Below, piece after piece: positions 6,641-15,919 of a stretch of 50,592 nt of DNA; positions within the stretch are counted from its first letter, which is position 1, and each line of letters begins with the position of its first letter. This stretch comes from Bacteroidales bacterium UBA1754 (GTDB lineage Bacteria; Bacteroidota; Bacteroidia; Bacteroidales; Paludibacteraceae). A program made the translations under genes and the position numbers. The stretch is from NCBI GenBank assembly GCA_002315615.1, contig DCHK01000034.1, forward strand, positions 1 to 50,592, given 5' to 3'. The notes below the pieces were generated by a model, which was not told the DNA's origin, made no database searches, and saw only the letters and a list, made by a program, of their open reading frames with translations.

Positions 6641-7660
6641 ATGAAAAAGAAAATTTTTGTTGCAGTATTGCTCATTTTGGTGCTTGGCGTAGCAGTTTAT
6701 TTTGTGCTGAAACCGAAAAATCGTTTTGATGTAAACGTGTCAAATATCGATTTGAATGTGAAAATAGAACGTTTCGATGCAGATATTTTCAATACAGACA
6801 CTACAAAAATCGATGCAGAAATTGCTCGTTTCAGAGAAAAATATGGTGAGTTTTTCGATATCTATTCGCAAGGTATTATGATGTTTGGCAATCCCGAAAG
6901 CGAAGAGTTTGCTCAGACATTTAAGTTGTTTTTGGCAGATACTACTTTTCATAAAGTGTATGCCGATGCCGAGGCGAAGTATGCCGATGTGTCTGACATA
7001 GAAAAGAAACTGACCGACGCTTTCCGTCGTGCCAAATATTTTTTCCCCGAAAAGCAAATCCCGCGTTTGTTGATGCACGTTTCGGGCTTTAATCAGTCCA
7101 TAGTGGCTGCCGAAGATGTGTTGTCGGTGAGTATCGATAATTACTTGGGCGAAGATTATTCTATGTACCAAAATCTTTTGTACAAATATCAAATGATTGA
7201 AACCAAAAAGGAAAAAGTTCCTTCGGAATATGTGAAAGGGTGGCTGTTGACCGAGTTCCCAATGGAACAACCAACCGAGCGACTTTTGGAAAATATCCTT
7301 TACCGTGGTAAAATTATGTTTGTGTTAGAAACCCTTATGCCCGACGAAGACGAATGTATGCTGATGTCGTACACACCCGAACAAATGAAGTGGTGCTACG
7401 ACAACGAACATCAAATGTGGACGTATGTGATGGAAGAAAAACATTTGTTCAAAAGCGAGCGAATGATTTCGGCAAAATACATCGACGAAGCACCTACAAC
7501 TTCGTTTTTCCCAAACGAATCTCCTGGACGTGCAGGTATTTGGATTGGTTGGCAAATCATCAGAAAATATATGGAGAAAAACAAAAATGTTTCGCTCGGC
7601 GAACTGATGAAAAACCAAAACTATCAGAAAATTCTCGAACAATCGGGTTACCGTCCGTAG
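6641..7660 (+). CDS. gldB: GldB-like membrane-anchored protein
   Basis: A 339-residue protein with an N-terminal membrane segment (residues 4-22, FVAVLLILVLGVAVYFVL) and a large periplasmic part. IERFDADIF, the long helical middle and the C-terminal GRAGIWIGWQIIRKYM block are characteristic of GldB-family proteins. GldB was named for gliding motility in Flavobacteria, where it is a lipoprotein. Here there is no lipobox cysteine, so the protein is likely held by an uncleaved helix. Many non-gliding Bacteroidales carry such a homologue. It follows engB by 4 bases. Molecular function is unknown. Confidence 0.82.
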   Translation: MKKKIFVAVLLILVLGVAVYFVLKPKNRFDVNVSNIDLNVKIERFDADIFNTDTTKIDAEIARFREKYGEFFDIYSQGIMMFGNPESEEFAQTFKLFLADTTFHKVYADAEAKYADVSDIEKKLTDAFRRAKYFFPEKQIPRLLMHVSGFNQSIVAAEDVLSVSIDNYLGEDYSMYQNLLYKYQMIETKKEKVPSEYVKGWLLTEFPMEQPTERLLENILYRGKIMFVLETLMPDEDECMLMSYTPEQMKWCYDNEHQMWTYVMEEKHLFKSERMISAKYIDEAPTTSFFPNESPGRAGIWIGWQIIRKYMEKNKNVSLGELMKNQNYQKILEQSGYRP

Positions 7661-7702
7661 ATGAGAAAAAAGTTGTAACTTTGCAACTGAAAAATTTAGC
7701 GA

Positions 7703-8329
7703 ATGAATTTGACTCAATATTCTTCTGTGTTGCTCGAAAACGCGGTGAACGAATTTGCAAAACTACCGGGCATTGGTCGCAAATCGGCACTGCGATTGGT
7801 GTTGCATTTGCTTCGACAACCAAAGGAGGATGTTGAAAAGTTTACAACCGCAGTTTCTACTTTGCGACAGGAAATAAAGTATTGTAAAGTTTGCCATAAT
7901 ATTTCCGACACCGATGTTTGCCAAATATGCGCTTCTCCGTCGCGCGACGAAAGCACGGTTTGCGTGGTAGAAAACATTCAAGACGTGATGTCTGTCGAAA
8001 ATACGCAACAGTTTCACGGTTTGTACCACGTTTTGGGCGGAATCATTTCGCCTATGGATGGGATTGGTCCCAACGATTTGGAAATTGAAAGTCTTGTTCA
8101 GCGTGTGGGCGAAGGTAAAGTGCAAGAGGTTATTTTGGCTCTTAGTCCAACCACCGAAGGCGATACAACTAACTTTTTTATATTCAAAAAGTTGTCGCCG
8201 TTTAATGTGAAAATTACAACCATTGCGCGTGGTGTCGCCATTGGCGATGAATTAGAGTATGCCGACGAGGTAACGCTCGGTCGTTCAATACTTAATCGTA
8301 CTAATTTTATTGACTCTTTTAAATTATAA
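7703..8329 (+). CDS. recR: Recombination mediator RecR
   Basis: A 208-residue protein of the RecFOR pathway, which helps load RecA on SSB-coated gaps. The helix-hairpin-helix LPGIGRKSALR is at 18-28, the zinc finger with CKVC and CQIC at about 56-74, and the Toprim-like core follows (VCVVENIQDV, then ALSPTTEGDTT). Length is normal. A TAACTTTG -7 box (7676-7683) lies 19 bases before the ATG, inside a short inverted repeat AGTTG/CAACT. Confidence 0.95.
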   Translation: MNLTQYSSVLLENAVNEFAKLPGIGRKSALRLVLHLLRQPKEDVEKFTTAVSTLRQEIKYCKVCHNISDTDVCQICASPSRDESTVCVVENIQDVMSVENTQQFHGLYHVLGGIISPMDGIGPNDLEIESLVQRVGEGKVQEVILALSPTTEGDTTNFFIFKKLSPFNVKITTIARGVAIGDELEYADEVTLGRSILNRTNFIDSFKL

Positions 8330-8351
8330 ACAAACTTCTTTTTTTTTGAAA

Positions 8352-8813
8352 ATGACAGAAATACTGAAAAAATTATTGAGAAACTATTATATTTGCTACA
8401 TCTTGCTTGTGGCAAGTGCATTTGCTGGATTTTATTTGGCGCGTTATTTTCGTGTGCAAGACCCTGCAGAAGTGCAGACTTTCACTACTATCGGAATTGT
8501 GTTGCTATTGGCTTCAATTCCTTATTCTTTTCACTACTACAAAAAGTGTATAGAAAAATTGAAAGCACAAAGCGAAGAAGTGCAATTTAAAGAAATTGTG
8601 AAAGTTGTGAGCATACGTTTGGCAATAGTGGTCGTTCCACTAATGTTTAATATCGTATTTTTTTACCTTACGGCAAACGTATCGTTGATATTTGCAGCAG
8701 GAATGTCGGCTTTGGTGCTGTTGTATATCAAACCAAGCGAAAAAATATTTACAAAAGATTTGGCCGACGAAAATGATAATATTACTAACGAAGAAACAAC
8801 GGAGGAAAAATGA
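8352..8813 (+). CDS. Small four-helix membrane protein, function unknown
   Basis: A 153-residue protein with four hydrophobic segments (about 14-34, 46-66, 84-106 and 110-128) and an acidic C-terminal tail rich in Asp, Glu and Asn. ATG 8352 (MTEILKKLL) was chosen; an upstream start at 8310 would overlap recR. The stop overlaps the next gene's start by ATGA (8810-8813), showing translational coupling with the HAD hydrolase. I do not recognise the family. Confidence 0.75.
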   Translation: MTEILKKLLRNYYICYILLVASAFAGFYLARYFRVQDPAEVQTFTTIGIVLLLASIPYSFHYYKKCIEKLKAQSEEVQFKEIVKVVSIRLAIVVVPLMFNIVFFYLTANVSLIFAAGMSALVLLYIKPSEKIFTKDLADENDNITNEETTEEK

Positions 8814-9244
8814 TTATAGCAGTAGATTTTGATGGAACTATAGTTGAACATCAGTACCCTAAAATTGGGCGAGAAATTCCTTTCGCTATCGATACACTTT
8901 TGCGTTTGCAAGAAGACCATCATCAGTTGATTCTTTGGACTTGTCGCGAAGGCAATTTGCTCAAAGAAGCGGTGGATTATTGCCGTCAGCGTGGCTTGGA
9001 ATTTTATGCTGTCAATAAAAATTTCCCCGAAGAAAAAAATGAACCTGATACGGTGAGAAAACTCACTGCCGAACTTTTTATCGACGATAGAAATTTGGGC
9101 GGACTACCCGATTGGGGCGTTATTTATGCGAAAATCAAGAATAACGATACCTTCACGTTCAACGACAATTATGAGGTGAAACGTACCAAAAAACGCAAAA
9201 AAAACATCTTCCTGAAAATTGGCGAGTGGCTCGATAGAAAATGA
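8810..9244 (+). CDS. HAD-superfamily hydrolase (BT0820-like)
   Basis: A 144-residue protein. Motif I VDFDGTIV puts the nucleophile and acid at D6 and D8. A threonine in LILWTCREG gives motif II and LFIDDRNLGG gives motif IV. It lacks a large cap domain and has a basic C-terminal tail (KRTKKRKKN). It resembles the small Bacteroidetes HAD phosphatases typified by BT0820. The substrate is unknown. It overlaps both neighbours by 4 bases, so it is part of a coupled three-gene run. Confidence 0.85.
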   Translation: MIIAVDFDGTIVEHQYPKIGREIPFAIDTLLRLQEDHHQLILWTCREGNLLKEAVDYCRQRGLEFYAVNKNFPEEKNEPDTVRKLTAELFIDDRNLGGLPDWGVIYAKIKNNDTFTFNDNYEVKRTKKRKKNIFLKIGEWLDRK

Positions 9245-9762
9245 TTCTTGAAGATAAAAATATTCGTTTGCGTGCCATCGAACCCGAAGATTTGGAACAT
9301 TTCTACCGATGGGAAAACGACACTTCGTTGTGGGAAAATAGTACGTCTTTTGCACCGTACTCTAAATATATGCTCAAACGGTATATCGAGCAGACAAACA
9401 ATAATATTTTCGAAGACTCTCAGTTACGACTGATGATAGAAAAAAAAGATGATGCACACACCATAGTTGGTTGCATTGATATTTTCGACTTTGATGCGTT
9501 CAATCAGCGTGCTTGTTGGGGTATTTTGGTCGACGAAAAATTCCGTCGAAAAGGTTATGCTCGTTCTGCTTTGAGTTTGGTGATGGAATATTGCTTTAAT
9601 ACTTTGAAAATTAAACAGTTGTATTGCAAAATTTCGGCAAAAAATACGCCTTGCTTGCAACTCGTAAAAAATACCGATTTTGTTCAGTGCGCCACCCTTA
9701 AAAGTTGGGCAAAAAATGCCGACGAATATGTCGATGTTTTGATGTTTCAATTGGTCAAATAA
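9241..9762 (+). CDS. GNAT N-acetyltransferase (RimJ/RimL type)
   Basis: A 173-residue acetyltransferase of the GNAT_3/RimJ-RimL group. It opens with RLRAIEPEDLEHFYRWEND, the typical N-terminal signature, and carries the acetyl-CoA loop as EKFRRKGYARSAL (about 99-111), followed by NTPCLQLVKNTDF. Such enzymes acetylate protein N-termini, spermidine or small amines; the acceptor here is unknown. The start overlaps the HAD stop by ATGA. Confidence 0.88.
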   Translation: MILEDKNIRLRAIEPEDLEHFYRWENDTSLWENSTSFAPYSKYMLKRYIEQTNNNIFEDSQLRLMIEKKDDAHTIVGCIDIFDFDAFNQRACWGILVDEKFRRKGYARSALSLVMEYCFNTLKIKQLYCKISAKNTPCLQLVKNTDFVQCATLKSWAKNADEYVDVLMFQLVK

Positions 9763-9831
9763 AAAATCTCTTTTTCTTAAATTTTCTCTTCTAAAAAATG
9801 TATCTTTGTTGTTTGATACAGATTTTTTAAG

Positions 9832-12312
9832 ATGGAAAATATATTTTCTCAAAACGCACAAGATATTTTGGAATACAGTCGCGAGGAAGCAGAGCGATTG
9901 CAGAATACTGCTATTTATCCAGAGCATTTGCTATTAGGCATTTTGCGCGATGGACAAAATAAAGCGGTGGAGTTTCTCAAGTATTTCAAAGTGAATTGTG
10001 ATATACTAAAAGCAGAACTCGAAAACGCTTTGCAAAATGAAGATGAAAGTCGTGCCAAACTCATCGACCGTGTGTTGAAATTCTCGGAGTTAGAGGCACG
10101 CCGATTTTCTTCTAAAACAGTAGAGGCCGAACATTTGTTGCTCGCTCTTTTGCAAAACGAAAGTTTTCTGACGTCAAACAGCACTGAACTTGCAAAAGTT
10201 TCGTACGAATCAATGTCTAAAATGATGAAAAAACCGAAAAAATTTACTTTTGGAATAAATTTCCCCGATGATGAAGAGGGTGATGTACTTTTCCCAGAAT
10301 CTAATGGTGATGGCGAAAAGAAACAATCTACACAAACTGCACAACCAAATGTTGATAATGGTACGCCTACGCTCGATGCTTTCGGTCGTGATGTTACAAA
10401 ATTGGCACGCGAAAATTCGCTCGATCCTGTTGTAGGTCGCGAAAAAGAAATAGAACGTTTGGTGCAAATTCTTAGTCGCCGAAAAAAGAATAACCCGATT
10501 CTGATAGGCGAACCTGGTGTTGGAAAATCGGCTATTGTAGAGGGATTGGCGCAACGTATTGTTCAAAATCGTGTGTCGCGTGTGTTGTTCGAAAAACGCA
10601 TCATCTCGCTTGATATGACTTCTGTAGTGGCTGGCACGAAGTACCGTGGTCAGTTCGAAGAACGTATAAAAGCCATTCTGAACGAATTGGAACAAAACAA
10701 AGACGTAATACTTTTTATCGACGAAATTCATACTATCGTCGGCGCAGGTGGTGCTTCGGGTTCGCTCGATGCAGCAAATATGCTGAAACCTGCTTTGGCA
10801 CGTGGCGAAATACAATGTATTGGCGCTACTACCACCGACGAGTACCGAAAAAATATTGAAAAAGACGGTGCTTTGGAACGTCGTTTTCAAAAGGTGATGG
10901 TGAATCCAACGACTAAAGAGGAAACGCTTCAAATTTTGAAAAATATTCGTAGTCGATACGAAGACCATCATAATGTAACTTATACCGACGATGCTATAGA
11001 GGCTTGTGTGTCACTTACCGATCGTTATGTGAGCGATCGCGCTTTCCCCGATAAAGCGATTGACGCACTCGATGAGGCTGGCGCACGTATGCACGTCTCT
11101 AATATTGTAGTGCCCGAAGGTATAGAATCGCTCGAATTGGAAATTGCAAAAATGAAAGAGGAAAAGCGTGTGGCTACGGGCGAACAAAACTACGAATTGG
11201 CAATTCAAATTCGCGATAAACAACAAGCGGCTCAAGTGCAACTCGACAACTTGAAAAAAGAGTGGGAGAGTTCTATAAAAACTAAGCGTCAGACGGTAAC
11301 AGACGAAGATGTGGCAAATGTTGTTTCTCTTATTTCGGGCGTGCCTGTGCAAAAGGTGGCGCAGTCAGAATATCAGAAACTATCGGGTATGGGCGATAAT
11401 CTAAAAAATGCAGTCATCGGTCAAGACGAGGCGGTAGAGAAATTGGTGAAGGCCATTCGCCGAAATCGTATTGGACTGAAAGACCCGAATAAACCAATCG
11501 GAACATTCTTTTTCCTTGGTCCTACGGGTGTGGGAAAAACGCACTTGGCAAAACAGTTGGCAAAAGAAATGTTCGATTCTGAAGATGCACTTATTCGTGT
11601 AGATATGAGCGAATTTATGGAGAAATTCAGCGTTTCGCGTTTGGTTGGAGCGCCTCCAGGGTATGTTGGCTATGACGAAGGTGGACAACTTACCGAAAAA
11701 GTACGTCGCAAACCATATTCAATCTTGCTTTTGGATGAGATAGAAAAAGCACATTCCGATGTGTTCAATATTCTTTTGCAAGTGATGGACGAAGGTCGTT
11801 TGACCGATAGTGAAGGTCGAAAAGTTGATTTCAAAAATACGGTCATTATTATGACGTCTAACGTAGGAACGCGTCAGTTGAAGGATTTTGGCAAAGGTAT
11901 CGGCTTTTCAACTCCGTCCGACGATAATAAAGAATACTCGCGCGGCGTGATTCAAAAAGCATTGAACAAATCTTTTTCGCCCGAATTTCTCAATCGTATC
12001 GACGAGATTATCACTTTCGACCAATTGAGCAAAGAATCGATAAACAAAATTGTTGATATTGAACTAAAATCGGTTTTCAATCGCATTGCAGCGCTCAATT
12101 ATAAAGTGGCTATCACTGCCGAAGCAAAGAATTTTATTATCGAAAAAGGATACGATGTGCAGTTTGGTGCACGTCCGCTAAAAAGGGCTATTCAAACGTA
12201 TGTAGAAGATGAAATTGCCGAACTGATAATTGCAGGAAAAGTGAAAGAGGGTGATGGCATCAATATTGTTCTTGATAAAGAGAAAAATAAAGTAACGGCT
12301 ATAGCCGAATAA
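9832..12312 (+). CDS. clpC: ATP-dependent Clp protease ATPase subunit, ClpC type
   Basis: An 826-residue Hsp100 unfoldase that feeds substrates to ClpP. The Clp_N repeat domain spans about 1-130, followed by a linker. D1 has Walker A GEPGVGKS (226-233), Walker B LFIDEIH and an arginine-finger region. A UVR-like coiled middle segment (KEEKRVATGEQNYELA) marks it as ClpC and not ClpB. D2 has Walker A GPTGVGKT (563-570) and Walker B LLLDEIEKAH. The PPGYVGYDEGG pore loop is present. A TATCTTTG -7 box (9801-9808) lies 23 bases before the ATG. The PBP gene follows after 34 bases. Confidence 0.96.
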   Translation: MENIFSQNAQDILEYSREEAERLQNTAIYPEHLLLGILRDGQNKAVEFLKYFKVNCDILKAELENALQNEDESRAKLIDRVLKFSELEARRFSSKTVEAEHLLLALLQNESFLTSNSTELAKVSYESMSKMMKKPKKFTFGINFPDDEEGDVLFPESNGDGEKKQSTQTAQPNVDNGTPTLDAFGRDVTKLARENSLDPVVGREKEIERLVQILSRRKKNNPILIGEPGVGKSAIVEGLAQRIVQNRVSRVLFEKRIISLDMTSVVAGTKYRGQFEERIKAILNELEQNKDVILFIDEIHTIVGAGGASGSLDAANMLKPALARGEIQCIGATTTDEYRKNIEKDGALERRFQKVMVNPTTKEETLQILKNIRSRYEDHHNVTYTDDAIEACVSLTDRYVSDRAFPDKAIDALDEAGARMHVSNIVVPEGIESLELEIAKMKEEKRVATGEQNYELAIQIRDKQQAAQVQLDNLKKEWESSIKTKRQTVTDEDVANVVSLISGVPVQKVAQSEYQKLSGMGDNLKNAVIGQDEAVEKLVKAIRRNRIGLKDPNKPIGTFFFLGPTGVGKTHLAKQLAKEMFDSEDALIRVDMSEFMEKFSVSRLVGAPPGYVGYDEGGQLTEKVRRKPYSILLLDEIEKAHSDVFNILLQVMDEGRLTDSEGRKVDFKNTVIIMTSNVGTRQLKDFGKGIGFSTPSDDNKEYSRGVIQKALNKSFSPEFLNRIDEIITFDQLSKESINKIVDIELKSVFNRIAALNYKVAITAEAKNFIIEKGYDVQFGARPLKRAIQTYVEDEIAELIIAGKVKEGDGINIVLDKEKNKVTAIAE

Positions 12313-12346
12313 ATCAAAAAAATGTAAAATTATTAAATCATTAAGT

Positions 12347-14716
12347 ATGTCAAAAGAATCAAAGGGTTACGGAAAATTTTTGACTATCTTTTGGTCAATA
12401 TTCGCAATAATAATCATTGTTATTTTTGGTGCGTTTTATCTTATCAAATCGGGTGCAATTGGTTATTTGCCACCTATCGAGGATTTGAAAAATCCAAAAA
12501 ACAAAAATGCAACGGAAGTTTATTCGTCCGACTTGAAGATTATTGGTAGTTATTTTTATGGCAACGAAAATCGTATTGATGTGAATTATGCCGATATTTC
12601 GCCATATATGATAAATGCACTGATTGCTACCGAAGATGTGCGTTTTCTCGAACATTCTGGCATCGATGGTCGTGCTTTGTTGCGCTCTGTCGTAAAGCGT
12701 GGCATACTTCAACAGAAAAGTGCTGGTGGTGGTAGTACCATCACACAACAGTTGGCAAAACAACTTTATTCTCAACCATCGCGCAATTTGTTTCAACGTT
12801 TGTTGCAAAAACCAAACGAATGGGTTATTGCTGTGGAATTGGAACGTCTTTATACGAAAGACGAAATCATTGCGATGTATCTAAATAAATTCGATTTTTT
12901 GAATAATGCGGTCGGCATAAAGTCGGCTGCACAAATATATTTCAACTGTTCGCCTGCCGATTTGAAAATTGAAGAGGCGGCAACTTTGGTTGGAATGTGC
13001 AAAAATCCTTCGTTGTACAATCCACGTCGCCACGCCGAGCGTTGCCAAAACCGTCGTAATGTGGTTCTTGGACAAATGCTGAAAGCGGGTTACATCACCG
13101 AAGCAGAGTGCGATTCTTTGAAACAAATTCCACTCGAACTAAAATACACTTCATCAGACCACAAGCAAGGCATTGCTACATATTTTCGTGAATATTTGCG
13201 TCAGATACTGATGGCAAAAGAGCCTAACAAACGCGATTACGCAAGTTGGCAGTATCCAAAATATCACGACGATTCGTTGCAGTGGAAAAATAATCCATTG
13301 TACGGATGGTGCAATAAAAATAAAAAAGCGAACGGCGACCACTATAATATTTATACCGATGGTTTGAAGATTTACACCACCATAGATTCACGTATGCAGA
13401 AGTATGCAGAGGAAGCAGTTGCCGAGAATTTGAAAGCACAACAAAAAACTTTCTTTGCTCAGAAAAAAGGGAAAAGTTATGCACCATATTCAAGCGATTT
13501 GTCTGATGCTCAAGTGAAAGATTTGCTCGAAAGGGCAAAAAAACAATCGGATCGCTATTGCACAATGAAGTCGCTTGGCTATTCTGCCGCAGAAATTGAT
13601 AAAGCATTTGAAACGCCCGTGCCAATGTCTGTTTTCTCTTGGGACGAACCTGGGTATATGAAAGATACTATTCTTTCTCCAATGGATTCTATTCGCTATC
13701 AAAAGCATTTCTTGCGTTGTGGATTTATGTCGATGGACCCACACAATGGTCAAGTGAAAGCGTACGTTGGTGGTGCCGATTATCGTTTCTTTCAGTATGA
13801 TATGGTTACGACAGGAAAACGCCAAGTTGGTTCTACGATTAAACCATTTCTCTATTCGTTGGCAATGGAAGAAGGAATGTCTCCTTGCGATTTAATACCT
13901 AATGTTGCTCAAACGCTTGTGCTTGAAGATGGCAGAACTTGGACGCCTCGCACCGATGCCAAATGTCGTATTGGCGAAATGGTAACAATCCGTTGGGGAC
14001 TTTCGCGTTCGAGCAACTGGATTACAGCATATTTAATGAAACAATTCACGCCCGAATCACTCGTAAGTTTGATGCGTTCTTTCGGTATTCATAGTCCAAT
14101 AGACCCAGTGGTTTCTTTGGCTTTGGGTATTGCCGATATTTCAGTAGAAGAAATGGTTGGTGCGTATTCAACTTTTGCTAACAAAGGTTTGCGTGTAACG
14201 CCAATGTACGTTACTCGTATCGAAGATAATAATGGTAACGTGATTGCTAATTTTGTGCCAGAAGTAAACGAAGTGTTTAGTGAACAAACATCGTATAAAA
14301 TGGTGAATATGCTTCGTGCAGTGATTGATGAACCTGCCGTTAAAGCCAAAAACGATATGGGTGGTACTGGCGGACGTGTACGTTGGATGTACGGCATAAA
14401 AGGTGAAGTTGGTGGTAAAACGGGTACAACTCAAAATAGTTCAGACTGTTGGTTTATGGGCTTCACTCCCGATTTAGTTTCGGGTTGCTGGATTGGTGGC
14501 GAAGAACGTTCCATCCACTTCGATGGACGCGCAGGACAAGGTGCTTGGTTGGCACTACCAGTTTGGGGAATTTATATGCAAAAAGTCCTTGCCGATCCAG
14601 AATTAGGATACACCACAACATCTACGTTCGGTGTACCAACCGAATACGTAGGAAACAATATCTGCAACCAAAAACAAGAAGAAGCCAAAGACTCTGAGGA
14701 GTTTGGTAATTTTTAG
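12347..14716 (+). CDS. Class A penicillin-binding protein (PBP1A-like)
   Basis: A 789-residue bifunctional peptidoglycan synthase. One N-terminal membrane helix (about 11-33) anchors it. The GT51 transglycosylase has ATEDVRF with catalytic E96, GGGSTITQQLAKQL and the KDEIIAMYLN motif. The transpeptidase has SxxK as STIK (S496-K499), SxN as SSN (555-557) and KTG at 691-693. All catalytic motifs are intact. The start gives a short basic cytoplasmic tail before the helix. It follows clpC by 34 bases without a clear promoter, so read-through from clpC is possible. Confidence 0.95.
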   Translation: MSKESKGYGKFLTIFWSIFAIIIIVIFGAFYLIKSGAIGYLPPIEDLKNPKNKNATEVYSSDLKIIGSYFYGNENRIDVNYADISPYMINALIATEDVRFLEHSGIDGRALLRSVVKRGILQQKSAGGGSTITQQLAKQLYSQPSRNLFQRLLQKPNEWVIAVELERLYTKDEIIAMYLNKFDFLNNAVGIKSAAQIYFNCSPADLKIEEAATLVGMCKNPSLYNPRRHAERCQNRRNVVLGQMLKAGYITEAECDSLKQIPLELKYTSSDHKQGIATYFREYLRQILMAKEPNKRDYASWQYPKYHDDSLQWKNNPLYGWCNKNKKANGDHYNIYTDGLKIYTTIDSRMQKYAEEAVAENLKAQQKTFFAQKKGKSYAPYSSDLSDAQVKDLLERAKKQSDRYCTMKSLGYSAAEIDKAFETPVPMSVFSWDEPGYMKDTILSPMDSIRYQKHFLRCGFMSMDPHNGQVKAYVGGADYRFFQYDMVTTGKRQVGSTIKPFLYSLAMEEGMSPCDLIPNVAQTLVLEDGRTWTPRTDAKCRIGEMVTIRWGLSRSSNWITAYLMKQFTPESLVSLMRSFGIHSPIDPVVSLALGIADISVEEMVGAYSTFANKGLRVTPMYVTRIEDNNGNVIANFVPEVNEVFSEQTSYKMVNMLRAVIDEPAVKAKNDMGGTGGRVRWMYGIKGEVGGKTGTTQNSSDCWFMGFTPDLVSGCWIGGEERSIHFDGRAGQGAWLALPVWGIYMQKVLADPELGYTTTSTFGVPTEYVGNNICNQKQEEAKDSEEFGNF

Positions 14717-14808
14717 ACGCTTTTTTATTTGTCTTTCAAAGTTTTTGCAAGTCGATTTTCGTGAAAGAATATATATGAAAAATAATTTGTAAAAAAAATG
14801 CTAAAAGT

Positions 14809-14839
14809 TTTGTTGTTATAAAAAACTTGTATAATTTTG
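14809..14839 (+). promoter_or_regulatory. Promoter of tRNA-Pro
   Basis: TTTG 14809-14812, 19-base spacer, TAATTTTG 14832-14839. The mature tRNA starts 13 bases further on. Confidence 0.75.
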
Positions 14840-14852
14840 CAAACGATTTCGA

Positions 14853-14927
14853 CGGGATGTAGCGCAGTCCGGTTAGCGCACCTGCTTTGGGAGCAGGGGG
14901 TCGTGGGTTCGAATCCCGCTATCCCGA
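14853..14927 (+). tRNA. tRNA-Pro (anticodon TGG)
   Basis: A 75-base cloverleaf. The acceptor stem is CGGGATG with TATCCCG, the D-arm GCGCAGTCCGGTTAGCGC, the anticodon stem CCTGC/GCAGG with loop TTTGGGA (anticodon 14888-14890), and the T-arm GTGGG TTCGAAT CCCGC. The discriminator is A and no CCA is encoded. Confidence 0.97.
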
Positions 14928-14930
14928 CGC

Positions 14931-14965
14931 AAAAGAGGAAGCCTTTTAGGTTTTCTCTTTTTTTG
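14931..14965 (+). terminator. Terminator of tRNA-Pro
   Basis: AAAAGAG GAAGCCT, loop TTT, AGGTTTT CTCTTTT: a 14-bp stem followed by T residues. Its tail contains the TTTG box of the next promoter (14962-14965). Confidence 0.85.
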
Positions 14966-14993
14966 TGTGCTTGCATAAAAATATGTAACTTTG
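14962..14993 (+). promoter_or_regulatory. Promoter of the metallo-beta-lactamase-fold gene
   Basis: TTTG 14962-14965, 20-base spacer, TAACTTTG 14986-14993. It lies inside the region an upstream TTG start would use, which supports ATG 15012. Confidence 0.75.
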
Positions 14994-15011
14994 TTTGTCA
15001 AAACGAATTGT

Positions 15012-15815
15012 ATGTTTTTAAAAATTCTGACAGAAAATACAGTTTATTTTTCGGACGCAAAAGCGGAGCACGGTTTTGCATTGTATATCGAAACTGACGA
15101 TGGTCAGCGAATTTTGTTCGATACTGGCCAAACAGATGTTTTTGCCGAAAATGCGAGTTTATTCGGTATTGATATTAGCAAAATTGACTCGCTTGTTTTA
15201 AGTCACGGACATTATGACCACGCAGGCGGAATAAAACGCTTTTTGGAGATAAACTCAACTGCAAAAATTTATGTAAAACAAGGTTTTGACGAAGAAAAAT
15301 TGAATCGTGTGGGAAAATATATTGGTTTCCCGAAAGATATAAAAATACCTTCGTCGCGTATTTGCTTTGTAAAAGAGCAAATCGAGATTGCCAATGATGT
15401 GTTTGTTTTGCCTCAAATAGATATTTTTGACGAAGAGGATACGCATTTCGAAAATCTTTTTGTAAAAAAAGAAAATGATAAAAAGGCTGATTTTTTTGAT
15501 GATGAACTCTTTTTGGTTTTACAAAATCAGGAAAAAATTGGAATTGTCAGCGGTTGTGCGCATCGAGGAATAATCAATATCATTAAAAGTGCCAAACGAG
15601 AGTTTGCTTTGCCGATATCGCTTGTTTTGGGTGGATTTCATACTATTCACTCCGATGAAAAAAATGTTTTGCGTTTGGCAAACCAATTACAATCGTTTGA
15701 AATAGAAAGACTTGTCCCTTGTCATTGTACAGGCGTAAATCAGTATGCACTGATGAAGCAATATTACAATGGAAACATTGAATATGGCAGTGTTGGACTT
15801 GAAATAAATTTATAA
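15012..15815 (+). CDS. Metallo-beta-lactamase-fold metallohydrolase (COG1237-like)
   Basis: A 267-residue protein. The metal site shows as SHGHYDHAGG (HxHxDH at 65-70), ILFDTGQTD upstream, a later SGCAHRGI and a C-terminal CHCTG. This arrangement is that of the archaeal/bacterial COG1237 group, often annotated as 7,8-dihydropterin-6-methyl-4-(ribofuranosyl)aminobenzene-phosphate synthase-like hydrolases. Actual substrate is unknown. Start at ATG 15012 because the promoter's -7 box ends at 14993. Single-gene unit after tRNA-Pro. Confidence 0.85.
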   Translation: MFLKILTENTVYFSDAKAEHGFALYIETDDGQRILFDTGQTDVFAENASLFGIDISKIDSLVLSHGHYDHAGGIKRFLEINSTAKIYVKQGFDEEKLNRVGKYIGFPKDIKIPSSRICFVKEQIEIANDVFVLPQIDIFDEEDTHFENLFVKKENDKKADFFDDELFLVLQNQEKIGIVSGCAHRGIINIIKSAKREFALPISLVLGGFHTIHSDEKNVLRLANQLQSFEIERLVPCHCTGVNQYALMKQYYNGNIEYGSVGLEINL

Positions 15816-15864
15816 AAATTACGTGTTTTCGGGTGTATTTTTTCCGTTTTTTAGAACATATTTT

Positions 15865-15874
15865 ATTACGTAAT
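15865..15874. promoter_or_regulatory. Palindromic operator candidate before the efflux operon
   Basis: ATTACGTAAT is a perfect 10-base palindrome followed by a partial copy (GTAAT). It lies 16 bases upstream of the -7 box TACCTTTG (15891-15898), where a -33 box would be expected and is missing. A repressor or activator site is inferred. Confidence 0.35.
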
Positions 15875-15919
15875 GTAATGATTCTTGCATTACCTTTGCA
15901 CAAGTTTTTTATAGAAGTT

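Noticed and set aside
7354..7836. 160-residue frame overlapping gldB and recR
   Set aside because: Shadow of two well-supported genes in another frame.
10210..10971. 253-residue minus frame inside clpC
   Set aside because: Antisense shadow of clpC; composition is not protein-like and there is no promoter or start context.
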